NCBI GenBank assembly: GCA_025997935.1
Contig: BNVG01000064.1
Span: 1-11,530 of the forward strand
Reading direction: 5' to 3'
Length of the DNA stretch: 11,530 nt
From: Synergistales bacterium
GTDB lineage: Bacteria; Synergistota; Synergistia; Synergistales; Aminobacteriaceae
A program made the position numbers and the translations under genes. This document shows, piece after piece, positions 1 to 7,622 of this stretch. Each line of letters starts with the position of its first letter. The first letter of the stretch is position 1. Below the pieces are notes generated by a model. The model was not told where the DNA came from. It saw nothing but the letters and a program-made list of their open reading frames with translations, and made no database searches.

Positions 1-1352
1 CCGACGAGTGGACTCTGCGAGACCTTGTGAGACAGTATTCCGACTTCATCAGCTACCCCATAGTGATGAATTGCTCCAAGTGGAAAGACAAGGTCGAGAC
101 CATAGAGGACGAGACCATAAACTCGCAAAAGGCGATATGGTGCAAACCGGAGAGCGAGGTGACGGACGAGGAATACCTCGAGTTCTACAAGCGCCTCTCC
201 CGCGATTGGAAAGAGCCTCTGACGCGCTTTACGCTGAACGCCGAGGGAGCCGTCAGCTTCCGCGGGCTTATGTTCATCCCTTCGCAAGCCCCTATGGACT
301 TACTCATAAACAACAAGGGCGGAGGCATAAGCCTCTATATCAAGCGCGTATTTATTATGAACGACTGCACGAGCCTCGTGCCTGAGTATCTGCGTTTCGT
401 GAAGGGCGTAGTGGACTCAGAGGATCTGCCGCTGAATATTTCGCGCGAGATTTTGCAGGACGACCAGAGAATCCGCGTGATTCGCCGAAGCGTCCTTCGC
501 AAGCTCTTCTCTCATCTTCGTAAAATGTTGGGGGACGAGCGCGAGAAATATGAGAAGTTCTGGAAGAATTTCGGGCGCGTCTTCAAAGAGGGCGCGGTTC
601 AAGATCAGGAAAACGCGGACGCCATTCTGGAGCTTTCGCTTTTTTACTCGACGGACAGCGAGGCTTTGACTACGCTTGGCGACTACAAGAGTCGCATGAA
701 GCAGGGTCAGAACGGCGTTTACTACATCATCGGGCGGGACGCCGCCGCTCTTAAAGGTTCTCCTAAATTAGAGGCTTTCGCGGCTAAGGGGTATGAGGTT
801 CTGCTGCTCACCGACCCGGTCGATGAAGTCATAATGGCCCGCAAGCACGAGTATAAAGACAAGGATGACGAAACGAAGTTCCTGGACGTAAGCGCGGGAG
901 ACGTGAGCGCTGAAAGCGAGGATGAACGCAAAGAGGCCGCCGAGAAGCTCAAAGGTCTCGATGATGATTTCGCGCCGCTCAAAGAAAAAATCAAAAAATC
1001 TCTCGAGTCCGTCCTGAGCGACGTAAGGCTTTCCTCGCGCATGACCTCCTCTCCGGCCTGTCTGGTAAGTGACGTAAACGGCGCGTCGATGCAGATGGAG
1101 CAGCTCATGCGGGCGATGGGCCAGGAAGTTCCGGCCAGCAAACGAATTTTAGAACTGAACCCGGAGCATCCGGTGGTATGCGGCATGATGAAGTTGGCGT
1201 CGGTCGGGGACGATAGGGTGGAAGACTTCGCCTCCGTTCTTTATGATCAGGCCGTTATCCTTGACGGAGGGACTATTGCCGACCCGGCGCTTTTCTCGCG
1301 CCGCCTGTCCGAGATTATGAATTCGGCGCTCGAAGGTAAGGTGAAATCGTAA
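1..1352 (+). CDS. htpG: Molecular chaperone HtpG (Hsp90 family), 5'-truncated by window
   Basis: The open frame runs from the first bases (codons in phase from position 3) to TAA at 1350-1352, giving 449 visible residues of a protein that is usually about 620-650 long. What is missing is the N-terminal ATP-binding domain. The visible part starts near the end of that domain (LRDLVRQYSDFISYPI) and continues through the middle domain, including the family hallmarks LLINNKGGGISLYIKRVFI and LPLNISREILQ, then the C-terminal dimerisation domain ending in SALEGKVKS. HtpG is a cytosolic, ATP-driven dimeric chaperone that remodels client proteins, often together with DnaK. A small helical protein gene in the same frame follows 33 nt after the stop, so the two are probably co-transcribed. 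No frameshift or odd residue was noticed. Identification is very secure; only the upstream start is unseen. Confidence 0.97.
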   Translation, partial: DEWTLRDLVRQYSDFISYPIVMNCSKWKDKVETIEDETINSQKAIWCKPESEVTDEEYLEFYKRLSRDWKEPLTRFTLNAEGAVSFRGLMFIPSQAPMDLLINNKGGGISLYIKRVFIMNDCTSLVPEYLRFVKGVVDSEDLPLNISREILQDDQRIRVIRRSVLRKLFSHLRKMLGDEREKYEKFWKNFGRVFKEGAVQDQENADAILELSLFYSTDSEALTTLGDYKSRMKQGQNGVYYIIGRDAAALKGSPKLEAFAAKGYEVLLLTDPVDEVIMARKHEYKDKDDETKFLDVSAGDVSAESEDERKEAAEKLKGLDDDFAPLKEKIKKSLESVLSDVRLSSRMTSSPACLVSDVNGASMQMEQLMRAMGQEVPASKRILELNPEHPVVCGMMKLASVGDDRVEDFASVLYDQAVILDGGTIADPALFSRRLSEIMNSALEGKVKS

Positions 1353-1385
1353 TACGTACCTAAGATTATTAAGGGGGCGATTATC

Positions 1386-1907
1386 ATAGCCGGTCGAAAG
1401 GCAACAAGCGGCGGCACCACTCCGCGCAAGAGAACCAAGAAAGAGACTGAGCCCAAAAAGGAAGCGCAGCTTTCTATTGAGTCCGTTTCGATTGACTCCA
1501 AAGAAGGCGTTGCGGGTGAATTTGTGGCGCAGTACGACATATCGTCAAAAGAGCGTTACGTCGATTCGACTTCACAGAAGTCAGAGTTTGACAAAGTCTT
1601 AGACGAGTTGGCCAACATCAGCAAAGACACTCTTTCCTGGAATATCATAAAGGCTACCGAGAAACATTTCGGCGGAACAGAAGAAGAAATCGCGCGCAAA
1701 CTCGAGGCGTTTCTTGGGGCGTTTATTGTGAACGCCGCAACGGAGCTTTACAACAAAGGCTTAAAAGACGCCGCCTTCAGCAGATTGGAGCAGGCCAAAA
1801 AAGTCTTGGAGGCCAAACAGAAGTTAGAGAAGGAAAACGAGTCCGTCCGTGAGAAATTAGAGGAAAGCGCTATCGACGTATCCGATGTGCTTGGCCTTTC
1901 CTTTTGA
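1386..1907 (+). CDS. Small charged alpha-helical protein, unknown function, probable non-canonical start
   Basis: I do not recognise this protein. The first standard start codon in the frame is GTG at 1524, giving 127 aa, but no ribosome binding site precedes it. The frame stays open back to the htpG stop without any ATG, GTG or TTG. A good Shine-Dalgarno (AAGGGGG, 1371-1377) is followed by ATT 1380, ATC 1383 and ATA 1386; ATA has the best spacing (8 nt). The extension reads as a basic, Ala/Gly/Thr/Lys-rich tail (AGRKATSGGTTPRKRTKKET), which looks like genuine protein. The rest is strongly helical: a core of roughly 60 residues (SEFDKVLDELANISKD to ALRKLEAFLGAF-like helices) and a Lys/Glu-rich coiled-coil stretch (LEQAKKVLEAKQKLEKEN), ending in VSDVLGLSF. 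It has no signal peptide or membrane segment, so it is probably cytosolic. It may share the htpG transcript. Start site is uncertain; the gene itself is likely real. Confidence 0.62.
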   Translation: MAGRKATSGGTTPRKRTKKETEPKKEAQLSIESVSIDSKEGVAGEFVAQYDISSKERYVDSTSQKSEFDKVLDELANISKDTLSWNIIKATEKHFGGTEEEIARKLEAFLGAFIVNAATELYNKGLKDAAFSRLEQAKKVLEAKQKLEKENESVREKLEESAIDVSDVLGLSF

Positions 1908-1927
1908 GGCAATCCCAAACTGACCCA

Positions 1928-1982
1928 AACAATACACACCTTCTCATAAAGTGGAGTTCTGAAAGAGAAGGTGTGTATTGTT
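1928..1982 (+). terminator. Long perfect stem-loop after the htpG unit, possible terminator
   Basis: An 18-bp perfect inverted repeat (1928-1945 with 1965-1982; inner arm ACACACCTTCTC against GAGAAGGTGTGT) encloses a 19-nt loop. It sits 20 bp after the last gene of the htpG unit and just before the liv promoter, the normal place for a terminator. It lacks a clean T-tract (followed by TTCGTTATATAA), so intrinsic termination would be weak. Alternatives are an mRNA-stabilising hairpin or a protein-binding dyad. Confidence 0.55.
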
Positions 1983-2005
1983 CGTTATATAATGCATTTA
2001 AGCAC

Positions 2006-2034
2006 TTGAAATATGATATATATCTGCTTATAAT
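2006..2034 (+). promoter_or_regulatory. Sigma70-type promoter for the liv operon
   Basis: TTGAAA at 2006-2011 and a perfect TATAAT at 2029-2034 are separated by exactly 17 bp, in an AT-rich intergenic stretch unlike the GC-rich genes around it. Transcription would start near 2041, leaving a leader of about 60 nt before livH. No operator was recognised with confidence. The livH Shine-Dalgarno (AGGAGG, 2091-2096) follows. Confidence 0.8.
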
Positions 2035-2104
2035 TGATAAACCTTTTCAAATTTTGAGTATTTATTCAAATTAGTAAATTTATAGACAAAAGGAGGAGTG
2101 TTTA

Positions 2105-3007
2105 TTGAGCTTAAATATGTTCATCCAACATTTCATCAACGCGTTGGGGTTGGGCGCTCTTTACGGCCTGATAGCTGTTGGATACACCATGGTTTACGGT
2201 ATACTGCGCCTCATCAACTTCGCTCACGGCGACATATTTATGTTGGGCGCGTATTTCGTTTTCTTCGCGACCATTCAGTATAAGTTACCCTGGGGGGTTG
2301 GTGTAGTTATAGCAATAGCCGGAGCTACTATCGTCGGACTTTTGGTCGACCGCATAGCGTACCGTCCGCTTCGCAGCGCGCCGCGAATATCGGCCCTTAT
2401 CAGCGCCATAGGAGTTTCGTTTTTCTTGGAAAACTTGGCGGTCGTGGTCTTCACCGGTATGCCGAGAGCTGTCGTCCAACCGGACTGGCTTATGCAACCC
2501 ATTCCGCTCGGACAGTTGGGCGCGATTCGCCTGATTCCGCTCGCTCTCATGGTGCCTATCGTCTCGTTTGTCCTAATTGGCGGATTGCTCTGGATTGTCT
2601 ACAAGACAAAGCCCGGCCTCGCCATGCGCTCCATTTCTCACGACATCGAAACCACGCGCCTTATGGGCGTGTCCGTGGACAGGATAATCGCCCTGACGTT
2701 TGCTCTGGGATCCGCGCTCGCGGCTCTGGCCGGCATAATGTGGGCCTTGCGCTATCCTCGCGTCGAGCCTTTCATGGGCATATTCCCTGGGTTCAAGGCT
2801 TTCATAGCGGCGGTCTTCGGCGGAATCGGCTCCATCCCCGGCGCTATGATCGGAGGATTGACGCTTGGGTTTGTAGAGATAATGTCCATCGCTTTCTTCC
2901 CTAATATGTCGGGATATAAAGACGCCTTCGCCTTCATCCTCCTTATCGTCATTTTGCTGGTTAAGCCCACGGGGTTGATGGGCGAGAAAATGGAGGAGAA
3001 GATATGA
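2105..3007 (+). CDS. livH: Branched-chain amino acid ABC transporter permease LivH
   Basis: This is the first of two inner-membrane channel subunits of a Liv-type (HAAT family) importer for leucine, isoleucine, valine or related amino acids. The 300-residue length is typical. The protein is almost wholly hydrophobic helices. Near the N-terminus it has the LivH pattern GALYGLIAVGYTMVYGILRL followed by INFAHGD, and later the cytoplasmic coupling segment (AMRSISHDIETTRLMGV) before the GIFPGFKAFIAAVFGGIGSI region. The start is TTG at 2105: AGGAGG at 2091-2096 lies 8 nt upstream, whereas the ATG at 2117 is 20 nt away. The stop overlaps the livM start (ATGA, 3004-3007), indicating translational coupling. 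A strong promoter lies 70 bp upstream, so this gene opens the operon. Family assignment is secure; exact substrate is not visible from sequence. Confidence 0.97.
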   Translation: MSLNMFIQHFINALGLGALYGLIAVGYTMVYGILRLINFAHGDIFMLGAYFVFFATIQYKLPWGVGVVIAIAGATIVGLLVDRIAYRPLRSAPRISALISAIGVSFFLENLAVVVFTGMPRAVVQPDWLMQPIPLGQLGAIRLIPLALMVPIVSFVLIGGLLWIVYKTKPGLAMRSISHDIETTRLMGVSVDRIIALTFALGSALAALAGIMWALRYPRVEPFMGIFPGFKAFIAAVFGGIGSIPGAMIGGLTLGFVEIMSIAFFPNMSGYKDAFAFILLIVILLVKPTGLMGEKMEEKI

Positions 3008-4056
3008 AAATACGCAATAGTGTTTTGACCTTTCTGGCCATAGCGGCGCTTGGGTATTTTCTTTGGTGGGCGCCGCTCAACCTCGACGGCTATATGCTGA
3101 GGATAATAAACCTGATAGCCATAAACGCGATTCTGGGGCTTTCGCTGAACCTTATCTACGGTATGGCGGGGATGTTTTCTCTCGGACACGCCGGCTTTAT
3201 GGCGGTTGGAGCTTATGTCTCCGCGCTTTTGATTATCACGTCGGATCAAAAGGTCAGGATGTGGATTCTGGAACCCATAGCGCCCTGGCTTTTGAATCTG
3301 CACACGTCATTTATAGTTTCACTCATTCTGGCCGGACTCGCGGCGGCGTTTGTCGGATGGCTAATATCTTTGCCGGTGTTGCGGTTGGGCGGCGACTATC
3401 TTGGCATAGCCACTCTTGGGTTCTCCGAGATAATACGTATTTTGATAGTCAACCTGACGCCAATAACCAACGGTTCTCTCGGTCTCAAAGGCATTCCGGC
3501 GCATACAACGCTTTGGATGAGTTACGGGTGCTTGTTGGTGGCGCTCTTCTTTATGATACGGCTCATGAAAAGCAATTTCGGAAACGTCCTTCGCGCCGTC
3601 AGGGATGACGAGATAGCGGCGCGCACAATGGGCATAGACACCTTCCGCGTCCGCGTACTGGCGTTCACTCTGGGTTGCTTTGGCGGCGGCGTTGGCGGCG
3701 CGTTGATGGGGAACCTCATAACGACGATAGACCCAAAGATGTTCATGATAACGCAGACCTACAGCCTTTTGATGATAGTGGTCGTGGGGGGCTTGGGTTC
3801 CATTACGGGCAGTGTCTTGGGTTCTGTGTTGGTTACGACTATGCTGGAGTGGCTGAGGTTTGTGGAGAACCCCATAAACTTCGGTTCCATCCACATCCCC
3901 GGTATCCCCGGAATGCGTATGGTCATCTTCTCGGTGCTGCTCATAGCTGTTATTATCTTCCGGCGCGAGGGAATAATGGGGACGCGCGAGTTTTCATGGA
4001 ACTGGTTTTTCCCCAAAAAGGCCGCTCCTGAAGCGAAAGGAGCTGTTGGCAAATGA
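3004..4056 (+). CDS. livM: Branched-chain amino acid ABC transporter permease LivM
   Basis: This is the second channel subunit of the Liv importer and would pair with LivH in the inner membrane. It has 350 residues of mostly transmembrane helix. Diagnostic stretches are LSLNLIYGMAGMFSLGHAGF near residues 45-65, LRLGGDYLGIATLGFSEIIR in the middle, and the coupling helix region RAVRDDEIAARTMGIDTFRVR, which contacts the ATPases. The C-terminus after the last helix is cytoplasmic and charged (FPKKAAPEAKGAVGK). The ATG at 3004 overlaps the livH stop by 4 nt, and the stop overlaps the livG start by 4 nt, so the start choice is well fixed by operon architecture. The Shine-Dalgarno (GGAGGAG) lies inside the end of livH. 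Nothing looks broken. Confidence 0.97.
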   Translation: MKIRNSVLTFLAIAALGYFLWWAPLNLDGYMLRIINLIAINAILGLSLNLIYGMAGMFSLGHAGFMAVGAYVSALLIITSDQKVRMWILEPIAPWLLNLHTSFIVSLILAGLAAAFVGWLISLPVLRLGGDYLGIATLGFSEIIRILIVNLTPITNGSLGLKGIPAHTTLWMSYGCLLVALFFMIRLMKSNFGNVLRAVRDDEIAARTMGIDTFRVRVLAFTLGCFGGGVGGALMGNLITTIDPKMFMITQTYSLLMIVVVGGLGSITGSVLGSVLVTTMLEWLRFVENPINFGSIHIPGIPGMRMVIFSVLLIAVIIFRREGIMGTREFSWNWFFPKKAAPEAKGAVGK

Positions 4057-4901
4057 GCGCGCTCGTCATGCAAAATAAAGCGCTGAATTTCGACGACGCG
4101 CTTCTCGAAATCAAAAACGTCACGCTTCGCTTTGGCGGTCTCACGGCGGTCAGCGAGCTTTCGGTAAAAGTGCCAAGAGGCGCGATAGTCGGCCTGATAG
4201 GCCCGAACGGCGCGGGCAAGACGACGGTTTTTAACGTTGTGACGGGTTTTTACAAACCGACGGAGGGAGTCGTCGAGTTTGACGGGAAAAAACTGACCGG
4301 ACTGAAACCTCACAAAGTCTGCGCGGCGGGCCTCGCCCGCACGTTCCAGAATATTCGCCTCTTTTACAACGAGACGGTGCTTGAAAATGTAATGATAGGC
4401 GCTTACGTCAGGCAAAAAGGAGCGTGGTGGCAGAATATAATTCCGTTCAGTTTCCCCGGCGCGGCGAAAGAAGAAAGAGATATAAGAAGCGCGTCACTGG
4501 AGCTTTTGGCTCGCCTTGGGCTTGACTCGCATGCCGACGCGGTGTCTTCGTCCCTGCCGTACGGAGCGCAGAGGCGCCTTGAAATAGCGCGGGCCTTGGC
4601 GACAAAACCGAAATTTTTGTTGTTGGACGAACCGGCGGCCGGCATGAACCCGCAGGAGTCTCAGGAGCTTTTGGAGTTTATCCATAGGCTGAGGGACGAG
4701 TTCGACCTTACGATTTTGCTGATAGAGCATGATATGAAGGTCGTCATGGGCGTATGTGAATATATATGGGTTTTAGACAGGGGAGCGCTCATAGCCGAGG
4801 GGTCGCCCGAGGTGATAAAAGCGAGTCCGAAAGTCATCGAGGCTTATTTGGGAAAAGAGGGGCTTGTCGCCGAAGCCGGAGAGGAGGCCGCTCATGCCTG
4901 A
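4053..4901 (+). CDS. livG: Branched-chain amino acid ABC transporter ATP-binding protein LivG
   Basis: This is one of the two cytoplasmic ATPases that power the importer; it would form a heterodimer with LivF. Of its 282 residues, Walker A is GPNGAGKT at about 50-57. The Q-loop glutamine lies in ARTFQNIRLF (about Q99). The signature segment is LPYGAQRRLEIARAL (about 168-182), the degenerate form typical of LivG instead of LSGGQ. Walker B with catalytic Glu is LLLDEPAAGMNP (Glu about 193), and the H-loop is LLIEHDM (His about 226). The C-terminal segment ending in VIEAYLGKEG is also LivG-like. An N-terminal extension of about 15 residues precedes the first strand. The start overlaps the livM stop (ATGA) and the 3' end overlaps livF by 8 nt. 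Confidence 0.97.
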   Translation: MSALVMQNKALNFDDALLEIKNVTLRFGGLTAVSELSVKVPRGAIVGLIGPNGAGKTTVFNVVTGFYKPTEGVVEFDGKKLTGLKPHKVCAAGLARTFQNIRLFYNETVLENVMIGAYVRQKGAWWQNIIPFSFPGAAKEERDIRSASLELLARLGLDSHADAVSSSLPYGAQRRLEIARALATKPKFLLLDEPAAGMNPQESQELLEFIHRLRDEFDLTILLIEHDMKVVMGVCEYIWVLDRGALIAEGSPEVIKASPKVIEAYLGKEGLVAEAGEEAAHA

Positions 4902-5625
4902 CGATAAAATGTTGGATATACAGAACCTGAACGTATGGTATGGCGGCATTCACGCCGTCAAGGGCGTAAACATCTCGATAAATAAGGGCGAGATAGTTAC
5001 GCTCATAGGCGCTAACGGCGCCGGCAAGAGCAGCACGATTCGCTCAATTGCGGGGCTCATTCGCGGATATAAGGGATACATAGGCTACCAGCATAAGGGC
5101 GAGATGTTGCGGCTGAACAACCGCCAGCCCGAGGATATGGTGAAGATGGGCATCGCGCTGAGTCCTGAGGGGCGCAGAATTTTGCCTCATCTCACGGTCG
5201 AGGAAAATCTGTTTTTGGGCGCTTATACGCGTAGCGATAAAGTCGAGATAGAGAACGACATCGACTATGTTTACGAGCTTTTTCCGCGCCTGAAGGAAAG
5301 ACGCGCCCAAAAGGGCGGCACGCTGTCGGGCGGGGAGCAACAGATGCTGGCTGTGGGCAGAGCGCTTATGAGCCGCCCCGACCTTCTTATGCTTGACGAA
5401 CCTTCCCTCGGGCTGGCTCCTATGCTCGTGGCGGAGGTATTTAATATAATCCGCGAAATCAACCATCAGGGGAAGACTATTCTTTTGGTTGAGCAAAACG
5501 CCTTTGCCGCTTTATCTATCGCCGATAAGGCGTATGTGCTTGAAGTCGGAACCGTCACTATTGAGGGCGCTGGGATCGAGTTGCTTCAGGACTCAAGGGT
5601 CAAAGAAGCGTATCTCGGAGGTTAG
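4894..5625 (+). CDS. livF: Branched-chain amino acid ABC transporter ATP-binding protein LivF
   Basis: This is the second ATPase of the Liv importer, 243 residues. Walker A is GANGAGKSS (about 39-47). LIV-F hallmarks are ALSPEGRRILPHLTVEENL, the ABC signature LSGGEQQ (about 144-150) and Walker B LLMLDEP with Glu about 169. The switch segment reads LLVEQNA, where Gln takes the place of the usual His, as is normal for LivF. I chose ATG 4894, 6 nt after GAGGAGG (4881-4887), over the longer frame from TTG 4864, because the extra ten residues are the out-of-phase end of livG and the family begins with a short tail before MLDIQNLNVWYGG. The gene overlaps livG by 8 nt. It is followed by a 124-nt gap before livK, with no obvious terminator in it. 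Confidence 0.97.
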   Translation: MPDDKMLDIQNLNVWYGGIHAVKGVNISINKGEIVTLIGANGAGKSSTIRSIAGLIRGYKGYIGYQHKGEMLRLNNRQPEDMVKMGIALSPEGRRILPHLTVEENLFLGAYTRSDKVEIENDIDYVYELFPRLKERRAQKGGTLSGGEQQMLAVGRALMSRPDLLMLDEPSLGLAPMLVAEVFNIIREINHQGKTILLVEQNAFAALSIADKAYVLEVGTVTIEGAGIELLQDSRVKEAYLGG

Positions 5626-5749
5626 AAATTTTTAATAGGCGAGAAGGGGAGGGGTATAAAGGCCGGGCAAGACTGATGCGGGTTTGTGTTTGCGCGTGAA
5701 TTAGTTGGTTTTATGGGTGTTTTTTATTTATTAAGAGGAGGTTTACTTT
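5626..5749 (+). other. livF-livK intergenic leader
   Basis: This 124-nt gap has no recognisable gene, no clear terminator hairpin and no convincing promoter; the T-rich stretch before 5735 offers only weak -10-like matches. It ends in a strong Shine-Dalgarno (GAGGAGG just before 5743) for livK. A gap like this could allow livK to be transcribed or processed separately so that the binding protein is made in excess, but the sequence does not prove it. Confidence 0.4.
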
Positions 5750-6874
5750 ATGAAGAAACTTTTTGCGGCTTTGTGCTTGGTAGTTTTGGCTTGTAGCGCT
5801 TCTTTTGCGGCGGATACCATCAAAATCGGCGTTGTGGCTACCGTGACGGGGCAGAACGCCTTTGGCGGACAGCTTGAGCTCGAGGGTATGCAGCTTGCCA
5901 ACAGCCTGTATCCTGAGGCTTTGGGCAAGAAGATAGAGCTTATTGTAGTGGACAACAAGTCCGACAAAGTGGAGTCCGCCACGGCGGCGACGCGGTTGAT
6001 TGAGAACGACAAAGTCAACGCCCTTATCGGGCCTTACGGCTCCGGCCCCACAATGGCGGCGGGCGAAGTAGCCGAAGTAGCCGAAGTTGTCCTGATGGGC
6101 ACGGCCTGCACGAACCCCCTTGTCACAGAGGGAAAGAAATTTATCTACCGCGCCTGCTTCATCGACCCATTCCAGGGTGAGGCGGCGGCTAATTACAGCT
6201 ACAACAAGCTCGGATACAAAAAGGCCGCCGTATTGACCGACGTTGCGAGCGACTATGCCGTCGGTTTGGCCAGCTTCTTCAAGTCCAACTTTGTGAAATT
6301 GGGCGGCACGATTGTCTCCGACCTCAAGTATCAGTCCGGCGACACGGACTTCACGGCGCAGCTCACCGAGATAATTGAGAGAGCCCCCGACGTCATTTTC
6401 ATCCCCGCCTACTTCGCGGAGGGCGCGATAATTATGAAGCAGGGTTACGAAATGGGCAACAAGGCTCGCTTTATGGGCGGCGACGCGATGGACAACCCTG
6501 AAATCGTTACGCTTGGCGGCGCGGCGGTCGAGGGCTTCATGCACACGACGTTTGCCTACGACCCCTCCATGCCCGAGATGAACACAGAGGCCAAGGCTTT
6601 CACTGACGCCTGGATCAAGAAGTACGCCGACAAGGCCCCCAACGCCAACGCGGCTATGGGCTATGACGCTTACGTCCTTATCTATCAGGCGATGCTCCGC
6701 GCCAATAGCGCCGACCCCAAGGCCATTCGCAACGAGCTTGAGAAGACGACAAACGTGGCTACAGTCACAGGCATGACCAGCTTCACCACCGAGAGTCATG
6801 ACCCCGTAAAGGACGCCGGAGTCGTTGAGATAAAGGGCGGCAAGAAGGTCTATGTAGATACGATAAAGCCGTAA
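5750..6874 (+). CDS. livK: Branched-chain amino acid substrate-binding protein (LivK/LivJ-like)
   Basis: This is the extracytoplasmic receptor that delivers the amino acid to LivHMGF. It has 374 residues, the usual length. It begins with a signal peptide (MKK, hydrophobic core, then SASFA before AADTIKIGVV) with cleavage likely near residue 20-21. A cysteine at about 15 (VVLAC) gives a possible but poor lipobox, so a soluble periplasmic form is preferred. The mature protein is a type I periplasmic-binding (Peripla_BP_6) fold: KIGVVATVTGQNAFGGQ, a binding-site loop IGPYGSGPTMAAGEVAE, the hinge segment YKKAAVLTDVASDYAVG, and the domain-two repeat QSGDTDFTAQL. The gene sits at the 3' end of the operon, followed by a strong terminator. 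A long antisense open frame across it is only a shadow caused by codon bias. Confidence 0.96.
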   Translation: MKKLFAALCLVVLACSASFAADTIKIGVVATVTGQNAFGGQLELEGMQLANSLYPEALGKKIELIVVDNKSDKVESATAATRLIENDKVNALIGPYGSGPTMAAGEVAEVAEVVLMGTACTNPLVTEGKKFIYRACFIDPFQGEAAANYSYNKLGYKKAAVLTDVASDYAVGLASFFKSNFVKLGGTIVSDLKYQSGDTDFTAQLTEIIERAPDVIFIPAYFAEGAIIMKQGYEMGNKARFMGGDAMDNPEIVTLGGAAVEGFMHTTFAYDPSMPEMNTEAKAFTDAWIKKYADKAPNANAAMGYDAYVLIYQAMLRANSADPKAIRNELEKTTNVATVTGMTSFTTESHDPVKDAGVVEIKGGKKVYVDTIKP

Positions 6875-6904
6875 TAAGCGACCGAGGCTTATAGTTTTAT
6901 CATC

Positions 6905-6936
6905 AAAAAAGACGCGCGTCACCGCGCGTCTTTTTT
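6905..6936 (+). terminator. Rho-independent terminator of the liv operon
   Basis: An 8-bp GC stem (GACGCGCG 6911-6918 with CGCGCGTC 6923-6930) with a TCAC loop is flanked by A6 on the left and T6 on the right. It lies about 30 nt after the livK stop. The flanking A/T runs also make it potentially bidirectional. Confidence 0.93.
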
Positions 6937-6950
6937 GTATACTGCTATAG

Positions 6951-7376
6951 GACTGCTTCAGAAACACCTCAAAACTTGCGCGCCAATTCGGGGCGACCTT
7001 TGGTCGCCCGCGTACGCGCGGCAGGGGCGGGGGCAGGGAGAAAACGGGCGATGTTGAAGACACGGGCGACCAAAGGTCGCCCATACGGCGGAAGACAAGA
7101 TAGCCATAAAGGCGTGACCCGTAGGGGCGACCTGTGGTCGCCCGTGTCTTTTTGTCGTTCGCCCATGTCAGAGTAACGCGCAAAGGACGGGTGACAGGGA
7201 ATTAAGGACGGGTGACAGGGAATTAAACACAAACGACAGGGAATTAAAAACAAACGACAGGGAATTAAAGACAAACGACAGGGAATTAAAAACAAACGAC
7301 AGGGAATTAAAGACAAACGACCGGAAATTAAAGACGGGCGACCACAGGTCGCCCCTACGAAAAACCGGTTCTAAAA
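6951..7376. repeat. Modular palindromic repeat element, copy 1
   Basis: This is the first of two tandem copies of a non-coding element. Its modules in order are: an end module (ACTGCTTCAGAAACACCTCA to GCGCCAATTCG, here missing the outer ACCGGTT part); palindromes GGGCGACC-NNN-GGTCGCCC at 6991-7009 (loop TTT), 7064-7082 (AAA), 7125-7143 (TGT) and 7336-7354 (ACA); a short G-rich tract 7022-7040; a conserved unique core (ACGGCGGAAGACAAGATAGC onward); and seven 21-bp minisatellite units 7193-7339. Several frames stay open through it, but they translate to low-complexity repeats (for example LIPCRLSLIPCR) without ribosome binding sites, so no gene is called. It is likely a REP/MITE-like genomic repeat; no transposase lies inside it. 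Confidence 0.85.
7193..7339. repeat. 21-bp minisatellite, seven units
   Basis: Units begin at 7193, 7214, 7235, 7256, 7277, 7298 and 7319 with consensus GACAGGGAATTAAAGACAAA plus one base. The first two units carry GGACGGGT in place of the AAAGACAAAC part and the last has GACCGGAAA. The period is exact, with no unique spacers between units, so this is not a CRISPR array. Confidence 0.9.
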
Positions 7377-7450
7377 CTGCTTCAGGAATACCTCAAAATT
7401 TGCGCGCCAATTCGTATGGGCGACCTTTGGTCGCCCGCGTACGCGTGGCA

Positions 7451-7499
7451 GGGGCGGGGCAGGGGCAGAGGGGCAGACAGGGGCTGACAGGGGACAGGG
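7451..7499 (+). repeat. G-rich tract, candidate G-quadruplex
   Basis: GGGG runs start at 7451, 7456, 7462, 7470, 7480 and 7490, with a GGG at 7497, separated by 1-6 nt. More than four closely spaced G4 runs satisfy the usual quadruplex rule. The equivalent in copy 3 is C-rich on the plus strand (10401-10457) because that copy is inverted. Confidence 0.6.
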
Positions 7500-7622
7500 A
7501 GAAAACGGGCGATGATACGGCGGAAGACAAGATAGCCATAAAGGCGTGACCCGTAGGGGCGACCTGTGGTCGCCCGTGTCTTTTTGTCGTTCGCCTATCA
7601 GGGTAACGCGCAAAGGACGGGT

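Noticed and set aside
4864..4893. TTG 4864 as livF start
   Set aside because: The ten added residues overlap the end of livG and have no family similarity; ATG 4894 has GAGGAGG at 6 nt.
5626..5749. Riboswitch or separate promoter before livK
   Set aside because: No conserved riboswitch-like helices and no adequate -35/-10 pair could be seen.
5711..7183. 490-aa open frame on the minus strand across livK
   Set aside because: It is exactly antisense to a clear LivK gene, has no ribosome binding site or recognisable domain, and arises from GC-biased codon use.
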